Positions 1-6,553 of a DNA stretch of 6,553 nt are shown piece after piece. The number at the start of each line of letters is the position of its first letter. The stretch's first letter is position 1. The stretch is taken from NCBI GenBank assembly GCA_947454665.1, contig CANGMU010000135.1, positions 1 through 6,553 on the forward strand, read 5' to 3'. Both the position numbers and the translations under genes were made by a program. The notes beneath the pieces were generated by a model. That model was not told where the DNA came from. It saw nothing but the letters and a program-made list of their open reading frames with translations, and made no database searches. The stretch is from Pseudomonadota bacterium (GTDB lineage Bacteria; Pseudomonadota; Gammaproteobacteria; Steroidobacterales; Steroidobacteraceae).

Positions 1-636
1 GGGGTGATCGACGTGCAGTTGCCGGTCAGTGGCAGCCTCGACGACCCGCAATTCCGCGTCGCTCCGCTGGTCTGGCGGATGCTGGGCAACCTGGTGATCA
101 AGGTGGCCACGTCGCCCTTCACCTTGCTTGGCAACCTGTTCGGTGGCGGGGACGAGGTCAACCAGGTGGTCTTCGTGCCTGGCACGGTGGAGCTGGATGA
201 GCCGAGCCGCCAGCGTCTCGAATCCTTGCGCAAGGCGATGGTGGAGCGACCGGGCCTGCGGCTCGACGTGCCTGCGGCCTGGTCGGCGGAAGTCGACCGC
301 CCGGCCCTGCTTCAGCGCCAGCTCGCGGCACAGCTGGCCGAGGTCGCACCGACCGCAGGACCGGACCGGTACCAGCAACTCGTCGCGGCATGGCGCGAAG
401 AAGCCGGCGCGCAACCCCTGCCCGCCACCACGGCGGAGGGCATCGAGAAGGCCTTGCTGGAACGCTATGCAGTGGGCGAAGAGGAACTGGAAGACCTGGG
501 CCGCCGCCGTGCGCTGGCCATCCAGGACCTGCTCTTCGCAACGCGGGAATTGGATCCAGTGCGCGTCTTCGTCGTGGACGGCAAGCCGGCCGCGGCTGAC
601 GCGCAGCAACTGCGCGTCGACCTGCAACTCAAGTAG
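1..636 (+). CDS. DUF748 (AsmA-like) envelope protein, C-terminal part
   Basis: The frame is open from base 1 to the TAG at 634-636, so this is the last 211 codons of a gene that begins upstream; the GTG at 4 is only an internal codon. The first ~50 residues carry the hallmark end of DUF748 proteins: an LPVSGSLDDPQF segment, a hydrophobic stretch (LVWRMLGNLVIKVATSPF), then LLGNLFGGGDE, followed by VFVPGTVELDE and a helical, charged tail of roughly 140 residues. DUF748 belongs to the AsmA/TamB-like group of large repeat proteins, whose members are anchored in the inner membrane, span the periplasm and are linked to lipid traffic and outer-membrane homeostasis; that role here is by family only. 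The gene ends 11 bases before the stop of the convergent copper-chaperone gene. No frameshift is visible. Family assignment is from motif memory, and most of the protein is outside the window. Confidence 0.85.
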   Translation, partial: GVIDVQLPVSGSLDDPQFRVAPLVWRMLGNLVIKVATSPFTLLGNLFGGGDEVNQVVFVPGTVELDEPSRQRLESLRKAMVERPGLRLDVPAAWSAEVDRPALLQRQLAAQLAEVAPTAGPDRYQQLVAAWREEAGAQPLPATTAEGIEKALLERYAVGEEELEDLGRRRALAIQDLLFATRELDPVRVFVVDGKPAAADAQQLRVDLQLK

Positions 637-647
637 GTTCCGTCAGA

Positions 648-1133
648 TCAGTGTTGATGGCCTGCGTGGCCCGCCTGCGGGTCCGCGACTGGGGCTGCGT
701 CGACCAGCGGTCGCACCTCCAGCTGCACCGTCACCGGCGCCTCCTGTTCGAACACCAGCGTCAGCGGCACCCGCTGACCGGCTTGCAACGCGGCGCCCAG
801 GCCTTCAAGCATGAGGTGCCTGCCAGTCGGACCGAAACGCAGGACTTCGCCTGGCGCCAGTTCCAGCTTGCCAATGGGCCACATGCGGGAAACGCCATTG
901 GCGTCGATGCTCGACTGATGCAGCGAGATCACCTGCGCGACCGGCGAGCTGATCTTCAGGAGTTCGCGCTTCACCTTGCTCGTATTCTTGAGCGTGAGAT
1001 AACCCACTGCGACCTTCGTGCCGGGCGGCGTCGCGCGGGTCCAGCCTTCGCTCGTCTCGATGGCCGCGTGGGCAAGGCCACCCAGCAGCACCGGAACCAG
1101 CAGCACGGCTGCCCACGTTTTGCGCTTCAACAT
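648..1133 (-). CDS. PCuAC-type periplasmic copper chaperone
   Basis: A 161-residue secreted protein of the PCuAC (DUF461) family, which binds Cu(I) in the periplasm and helps assemble the CuA site of cytochrome c oxidase, often with Sco proteins. Residues 1-23 form a signal peptide (MLKRK, hydrophobic core, cleavage likely after AHA at 21-23). The family's copper site can be read off: H72, M84, H106 and M108, the last two as HLM. M84 to H106 shows the standard 21-residue gap; H72 to M84 has 11 intervening residues where the textbook motif has 10. WTRATPPG (31-38) and GYLTLKN (44-50) are also typical. The C-terminus is histidine-bearing (GHAGHQH, H156/H159/H161). I chose the ATG at 1133 because GGAGAG (1143-1138) sits just upstream and the signal peptide starts there; an in-frame TTG at 1145 would fall inside that site. 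The start overlaps the stop of the upstream small frame as TGATG. No Sco gene is in the window. Confidence 0.9.
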   Translation of the reverse strand: MLKRKTWAAVLLVPVLLGGLAHAAIETSEGWTRATPPGTKVAVGYLTLKNTSKVKRELLKISSPVAQVISLHQSSIDANGVSRMWPIGKLELAPGEVLRFGPTGRHLMLEGLGAALQAGQRVPLTLVFEQEAPVTVQLEVRPLVDAAPVADPQAGHAGHQH

Positions 1134-1346
1134 CACGCTCTCCAAGGATCGTCAGGGTTGGTCAGATCCGCATAATGCCGCTGCGCCACATCCGGATGCG
1201 AGCGAAGACGCCCGTTCAGCGTGTGCGGGCCCACCACGCGGTACAGCGGATTGGCAGGATCCTGAGCCAGCCCACGCGCCTCGGCCGCGCGCAGGTCCAG
1301 GACAGGCAATGACAGGGTCGTTGGCCTAGCGTAACGTGCGCGCCCC

Positions 1347-1348
<2 letters not shown>
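1133..1348 (-). CDS. Small hypothetical protein overlapping the PCuAC gene
   Basis: A 71-codon frame that I do not recognise. From the ATG at 1348 it reads MGRARYARP at the start and ends in NPDDPWRA, with its TGA at 1135-1133 sharing one base with the chaperone's ATG (TGATG). It is polar, with no signal peptide, membrane segment, cysteines or metal motif; it holds three histidines and several prolines. Support for it being real is the TGATG overlap, the good Shine-Dalgarno for the next gene embedded in its last codons, and the fact that nothing else explains this ~200-base stretch. Against it: the ATG at 1348 faces the start codon of the divergent yheS (1347) with no room for a promoter and only a weak purine stretch before it. 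A TTG at 1309 is an alternative start giving 58 residues. It could also be spurious, or the remnant of a longer gene. Function unknown. Confidence 0.45.
1138..1143 (-). promoter_or_regulatory. Ribosome-binding site for the PCuAC gene
   Basis: On the minus strand GGAGAG lies four bases (CGTG) before the ATG at 1133. It is the clearest Shine-Dalgarno sequence in the window and decides the start of the chaperone gene against the in-frame TTG at 1145. It sits inside the last codons of the upstream small reading frame, which fits coupled translation. Confidence 0.75.
1309..1337 (+). promoter_or_regulatory. Possible sigma-70 promoter of yheS
   Basis: ATGACA (1309-1314) matches five of six bases of the -35 consensus. 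After exactly 17 bases comes TAACGT (1332-1337), which keeps the three best-conserved -10 positions (TA...T). Transcription would start near 1344, two or three bases before the yheS ATG at 1347. That fits the lack of any Shine-Dalgarno in front of that ATG, but the -10 matches only three of six bases and short matches occur by chance. Confidence 0.3.
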
Positions 1349-3257
<1,909 letters not shown>

Positions 3258-3266
3258 CGGACGGCG

Positions 3267-3272
3267 TAGGAT
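3267..3272 (+). promoter_or_regulatory. Possible -10 box before the DUF3237 gene
   Basis: TAGGAT in the 43-base gap after yheS matches four of six bases of the -10 consensus and would start a transcript about 20 bases before the ATG at 3301. No convincing -35 lies 16-18 bases upstream, and no terminator separates yheS from this gene, so read-through from yheS is equally possible. Confidence 0.2.
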
Positions 3273-3300
3273 CAGTGGCACCCCATCCAGAGTGAATGCC

Positions 3301-3807
3301 ATGTCCAACCGTCTCGTTGATGCGGCCGAAGCCTCCAGAATGCCGCGCCTGCCTGCGCCGGGCCTGGAACACGCCTTCCGCGTCGAGGCGGCCGTAGCCG
3401 GCCCGATCGAGATGGGGCTGGTTGATGGCGGCAAGCGCCGCATCATCCCCATCCTCGGCGGCCTCGTGACCGGCCCGCAGATCAAGGGCGAAGTGCTGGC
3501 CGGCGGTGCCGACTGGCAGGTCGTGCGCGAAAGCGGCGCGACGATGGTGCTGGCCCGCTACACGATCAAGACCAGCGACGGCTGTCACATCTCCGTCGTG
3601 AACACCGGCGTGCGCAAGGGGCCGGCCGAGGTGCTCAAGCGCGTCGCTGCGGGCGAAAAGGTCGATCCTTCGACGTATTACTTCCGCTCCACGCCGACCT
3701 TCGAAGTGGCCGACGGCCATTACGCCTGGCTGCGCGAGAACGTCTTCGTCTGCACCGGTGCACGCGAGGCGACGCGGGTCATTCTGGACTGCTACATGGT
3801 CCGTTGA
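3301..3807 (+). CDS. DUF3237 (UPF0311) family protein
   Basis: A 168-residue cytoplasmic protein of the DUF3237/UPF0311 family, small beta-barrel-like proteins without an agreed function. Conserved blocks seen in order: IPILGGLVTGP (49-59), GGADWQVVR (68-76), ARYTIKTSDG (85-94), NTGVRKGP (101-108), VDPSTYYFRSTPTFE (121-135) and YAWLRENVFVCTG (141-153). There is no signal peptide, membrane segment or obvious metal or nucleotide site. I chose the ATG at 3301, with GAG at 3290-3292 as a weak ribosome-binding site eight bases upstream; a GTG at 3292 would add three residues. It follows yheS by 43 bases on the same strand, and its TGA (3805-3807) overlaps or directly abuts the start of the copper ATPase gene, so the two are probably translated together. 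The first ~20 residues look like a loosely conserved extension. The family call is confident; the function is unknown. Confidence 0.85.
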   Translation: MSNRLVDAAEASRMPRLPAPGLEHAFRVEAAVAGPIEMGLVDGGKRRIIPILGGLVTGPQIKGEVLAGGADWQVVRESGATMVLARYTIKTSDGCHISVVNTGVRKGPAEVLKRVAAGEKVDPSTYYFRSTPTFEVADGHYAWLRENVFVCTGAREATRVILDCYMVR

Positions 3808-6110
3808 CGGTGCCAACAGCCGTCGACCCGGTCTGCGGCATGACGGTGGACGTGGCCTCCACGCCCCATCATGCCGCGCACGGCGGCCAGCACTGGCACT
3901 TCTGCTCGGCCAGCTGTGTTCGCAAGTTCACGGCCGAACCTGCGCGCTATGACGGCAGCCGCGCGGCGCCCTCCGCAGCCCATGAGGCTGCGCGGGAGGG
4001 CGCGGTCTGGACCTGCCCCATGCACCCGGAGATCCACAGCCCGGGACCCGATGCCTGTCCACTGTGCGGCATGGCGCTGGAACCCCTTGATGCGGGCCCC
4101 GACGATGCGCCCAACCCGGAACTGGTGGATTTCACGCGACGGTTCATCGTCGCCTGCATCCTGACGCTGCCCGTGCTCGCGCTGACGATGGGCGCGGACC
4201 TTGTCGACCTGCACGTACTGGATGCACAGCGCTCGGCCTGGGTGCAGTTCGCCCTGGCTACCCCGGTGGTGCTCTGGTGTGGCCGGCCCTTCCTCGTGCG
4301 CGGCGCGGCATCGTTCCGGTCCGGCGCGCTCAACATGTTTTCGCTGGTCTCAATCGGCGTCAGCGCGGCCTACCTGTTCTCGCTGGTGGCGACGATCGCA
4401 CCACAGTGGTTTCCGGCGGTACTGCGCGACATGCACGGTGGCGCACCCGTCTATTACGAAGCCGCAGCGGTCGTGGTGGCCCTGGTGCTGCTGGGGCAGA
4501 TCCTGGAACTTCGCGCCCGTGCTGCGACGGGCCGCGCCATTCACGCGCTGCTGGATCTCGCGCCGCCCACGGCAAGGCGCATCGATCCCGATGGCAACGA
4601 AATCGACGTGCCCCTTGCGGACGTGAAGCAGGGCGAGCGCTTGCGCGTGCGTCCCGGTGAACGCCTGCCGGTGGATGGGCGCGTGGTCGAAGGCGCAAGC
4701 CATGTCGATGAATCCATGCTGACCGGCGAACCCCTGCCACAGACACGCAAATCAGGCGATCACGTGACGGGTGGAACGGTGAACGGTTCGGGAACGCTCG
4801 TCATCGCAGCGGAAGCTGTCGGTGCCGAGGCCACGCTCGCGCGCATCATCCAGCGCGTCACTGAAGCCCAGCGCAGCCGCGCTCCCATCCAGGACCTGGC
4901 GGACCGGGTATCGAGCTGGTTCGTACCGGCTGTCGTTGCCATCGCGGCGCTCGCTTTCGTCGCCTGGTGGCTATGGGGTGGTCCGCAGGCCCTGGGGCTT
5001 GCCCTGCTGAACGCGATGGCCGTGCTGGTCATCGCCTGCCCCTGTGCGCTGGGGCTTGCCGTGCCCATGTCGATCCGCGTCGGCACCGGACGCGCGGCGC
5101 GCGCCGGCGTGCTGTTCCGCGACGCCTCCGCACTGCAGGCCCTGGCGCAGGTCGATACGCTGATCGTCGACAAGACCGGCACGCTGACGATCGGAAAGCC
5201 GACGCTGGAGCGGATCGAGGCCCTGCCCGGTTTCGATGAGCTGACGCTGCTCGCGTGGAGTGCTGCGCTTGAGCGGGGCTCCGAGCATCCCCTGGCCTCA
5301 GCCCTCATCACGGCAGCGCGTGAACGCAAGGCGCCGCGCGCCCTCGCGCGCGACTTCGAGGCCATCGCTGGCCAGGGTGTGCGCGGCGATGTCGGCGGTC
5401 ATGCGATCCTGCTCGGCAATCGCGCGCTGCTGGACGCGCAGGGCGTACCCACCGAGACGCTCGACTCCCGCGCTGAAGTGCATCGCGAGCAGGGCAGCAT
5501 CGCCTTGTACATCGCCGTTGAGTGCCAGCCTGCAGGCGTCCTGGTGATCCACGACCCCTTGCGCAAGGACGCCGCGGCGACCGTCACCGCACTGCGCGCA
5601 CGCGGCCTTCGCGTGATCATGGCAACCGGTGACAACGCAAGGACTGCCGCCCATACCGCTGAATCGCTGGGTGGACTGGACGGCGTGAAGGCAGGACTTT
5701 CGCCGGCCGGAAAGCAGGATTTTGTTCGCCAGTTACAGGCGGAGGGCCATCGCGTGGCGATGGCAGGCGATGGCATCAACGATGCGCCAGCCCTCGCAGC
5801 AGCAGACATCGGACTTGCGATGGGTGGCGGCACCGACGTCGCGATCCAGAGCGCGGGCTGCACCCTGCTCGGCGGTGACATCGCGGCGATCCTGCGCGCA
5901 CGCCGCATTGCCGAGGCCACGATGCGCAACATCCGGCAGAACCTGTTCTTCAGCCTCGTGTTCAACGGCCTCGGCGTGCCGATCGCCGCCGGCGCGCTCT
6001 ATCCCTTCACGGGCATCCTGCTGTCACCGATGTTCGCCGGTGCCGCGATGGCGCTGTCGTCAGTCACCGTGATCACGAACGCGCTGCGCCTCCGCCACGC
6101 CCGGGTGTAA
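3804..6110 (+). CDS. P1B-type Cu(I)/Ag(I)-exporting ATPase with YHS and CPMHP metal domains
   Basis: A 768-residue inner-membrane pump of the CopA/SilP group that uses ATP to move Cu(I)/Ag(I) out of the cytoplasm. Residues 8-43 form a YHS domain (DPVCGM, C34, C38) with a histidine-rich insert (H22, H23, H26, H30, H32). Residues 69-94 form a heavy-metal-binding domain (CPMHP 71-75, CPLCGM 85-90). No HMA domain is present. The core is complete: membrane helices near 112-135, 145-163, 178-198, 217-235, 372-392, 399-420, 714-731 and 735-757; TGEP (307-310); transport site CPC (412-414); phosphorylation site DKTGT (D456); SEHPL (493-497); TGD (608-610); GDGIND (655-660). Helix 7 has FN (720-721) where copper pumps usually have YN; M749 and S753 of helix 8 are kept. 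The TTG at 3804 overlaps the DUF3237 stop; a GTG at 3810 is an equally good start. Neither has a clear Shine-Dalgarno, suggesting coupled translation. Its stop lies five bases from the convergent gene. Could be named copA or silP. Confidence 0.93.
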   Translation: MTVPTAVDPVCGMTVDVASTPHHAAHGGQHWHFCSASCVRKFTAEPARYDGSRAAPSAAHEAAREGAVWTCPMHPEIHSPGPDACPLCGMALEPLDAGPDDAPNPELVDFTRRFIVACILTLPVLALTMGADLVDLHVLDAQRSAWVQFALATPVVLWCGRPFLVRGAASFRSGALNMFSLVSIGVSAAYLFSLVATIAPQWFPAVLRDMHGGAPVYYEAAAVVVALVLLGQILELRARAATGRAIHALLDLAPPTARRIDPDGNEIDVPLADVKQGERLRVRPGERLPVDGRVVEGASHVDESMLTGEPLPQTRKSGDHVTGGTVNGSGTLVIAAEAVGAEATLARIIQRVTEAQRSRAPIQDLADRVSSWFVPAVVAIAALAFVAWWLWGGPQALGLALLNAMAVLVIACPCALGLAVPMSIRVGTGRAARAGVLFRDASALQALAQVDTLIVDKTGTLTIGKPTLERIEALPGFDELTLLAWSAALERGSEHPLASALITAARERKAPRALARDFEAIAGQGVRGDVGGHAILLGNRALLDAQGVPTETLDSRAEVHREQGSIALYIAVECQPAGVLVIHDPLRKDAAATVTALRARGLRVIMATGDNARTAAHTAESLGGLDGVKAGLSPAGKQDFVRQLQAEGHRVAMAGDGINDAPALAAADIGLAMGGGTDVAIQSAGCTLLGGDIAAILRARRIAEATMRNIRQNLFFSLVFNGLGVPIAAGALYPFTGILLSPMFAGAAMALSSVTVITNALRLRHARV

Positions 6111-6125
6111 CGCACTCAGCGTGCG
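6111..6125. other. Short inverted repeat between the convergent stops
   Basis: CGCAC and GTGCG flank a five-base loop exactly at the junction of the ATPase and GH17-like genes, overlapping the latter's stop codon. A five-pair GC stem could slow polymerase in either direction, but no T-run follows on either strand, so it is not a standard intrinsic terminator and may be chance. Confidence 0.2.
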
Positions 6126-6553
6126 CGCAGCAGCGGCACATCGCTCGCCGCTGGCTTGGGCACGCGCGATTCCTCCAAAATGCCCCAGCTGCCTTCCTGC
6201 GGTTGCGGACCGGGCGTCGGATGTCGGTCATTGACGCGCCATGCCGCATCGAATGCGCTGAAGTACGCAAAGGCGTGCTGCGCGGTCGGCGGGAAGGCCT
6301 CACGCAAGGCGCGGTAAAAGCCTGCCTGCCGCTCGGGCGTATAGCCCATCGTGGCGGGTGCAGTGGGCACGCCGGTTTCCTTCACCAGCACCGGCCCACA
6401 GAAACCGGCCGCGACATCCCGCGTGACGTTGACGACGAAGCGCGCGGCCGATGCGGTATCGGCCGTGGCAAACCAGGGCTGGAACACCGGGTGGGCGTTG
6501 ACCAGCAGGAAGTCTGCCGCGCCTAGCAAGGGCTGCGCCGCAGGCTGCTCGAA
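6116..6553 (-). CDS. Glycoside hydrolase family 17-like protein, C-terminal part
   Basis: The frame is open from the right edge to the TGA at 6118-6116, so only the last 145 codons are here; the TTG at 6529 is an internal codon. The segment has the look of the C-terminal half of a bacterial GH17-like (beta-1,3-glucanase or glucosyltransferase) TIM barrel: ADFLLVNAHPVFQPWF, then GPVLVKETGVPTAPA, then a helix (TPERQAGFYRALREAF), then FAYFSAFDAAWRVND and a closing GSWGILEESRVPKP. The glutamate of KETG (codon at 6379-6377) sits where GH17 enzymes carry the nucleophile of their ETGWP motif; here the tryptophan is valine. Such enzymes act on beta-1,3 or cyclic beta-glucans in the envelope. It faces the copper ATPase gene with five bases between the stops and no sign of a functional link. 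Family call is from motif resemblance; substrate is unknown. Confidence 0.75.
   Translation of the reverse strand, partial: FEQPAAQPLLGAADFLLVNAHPVFQPWFATADTASAARFVVNVTRDVAAGFCGPVLVKETGVPTAPATMGYTPERQAGFYRALREAFPPTAQHAFAYFSAFDAAWRVNDRHPTPGPQPQEGSWGILEESRVPKPAASDVPLLRAR

Noticed and set aside
1143..1145. TTG at 1145 as start of the copper chaperone
   Set aside because: It overlaps the Shine-Dalgarno of the ATG at 1133 and would add MESV ahead of a normal signal peptide.
651..1175. Plus-strand open frame of 174 codons opposite the copper chaperone
   Set aside because: The minus-strand frame has a signal peptide, copper ligands and a good Shine-Dalgarno; the plus-strand one is a low-complexity antisense shadow.
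1133..1346. Copper-regulator (CueR or CopR type) operator ahead of the chaperone
   Set aside because: I looked for an extended dyad symmetry with a long-spacer promoter and found none that I could support.
3258..3300. Terminator between yheS and the DUF3237 gene
   Set aside because: No stem of useful length followed by a T-run is present in the 43-base gap.
4760..5365. Minus-strand open frame of 201 codons opposite the ATPase
   Set aside because: Composition is Ser/Ala/Arg-rich and arises from the antisense of a well-conserved catalytic domain.

Overview
The window is dense, GC-rich chromosomal DNA, most likely from a beta- or gammaproteobacterium. The basis is the strong G/C bias at third codon positions, a YheS-type ABC-F protein that lines up along its whole length with the Escherichia coli protein as I remember it, a DUF748/AsmA-like envelope protein, and a proteobacterial-style copper ATPase with YHS and CPMHP metal-binding modules. 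I cannot name the genus. I see no insertion sequence, integrase, tRNA, rRNA, CRISPR array or long repeat. No stretch longer than about 300 bases lacks a gene.

Layout, left to right: (1) the 3' end of a DUF748 (AsmA-like) gene, plus strand, cut by the left edge; (2) convergent to it, a secreted PCuAC-type periplasmic copper chaperone on the minus strand, preceded by and translationally overlapping (TGATG) a small unrecognised minus-strand reading frame; (3) diverging from these, a full-length yheS-type ABC-F ATPase on the plus strand with no visible ribosome-binding site and a possible promoter that would give a near-leaderless mRNA; (4) a DUF3237 (UPF0311) protein; (5) overlapping or abutting its stop codon, a 768-residue P1B-type copper/silver-exporting ATPase with an N-terminal YHS domain and a CPMHP/CPLCGM heavy-metal-binding domain in place of the usual HMA domain; (6) convergent to it, the C-terminal part of a family-17-like glycoside hydrolase, running off the right edge.

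Functionally, two genes deal with copper: the periplasmic chaperone, which in its family delivers Cu(I) to cytochrome oxidase, and the inner-membrane exporter, which moves Cu(I)/Ag(I) from cytoplasm to periplasm. They lie about 2.7 kb apart on opposite strands, separated by yheS and the DUF3237 gene, so they are not one operon. No copper-responsive regulator (CueR, CopY or CsoR type) lies inside the window. The other genes (envelope AsmA-like protein, translation factor, glucanase-like enzyme) look like ordinary chromosomal neighbours.

I did not find a convincing new multi-gene system. The points most worth a second look are the tyrosine-to-phenylalanine change in the ATPase's transmembrane copper site, the tight coupling of DUF3237 to the ATPase, the small gene overlapping the copper chaperone, and the facing start codons in front of yheS.
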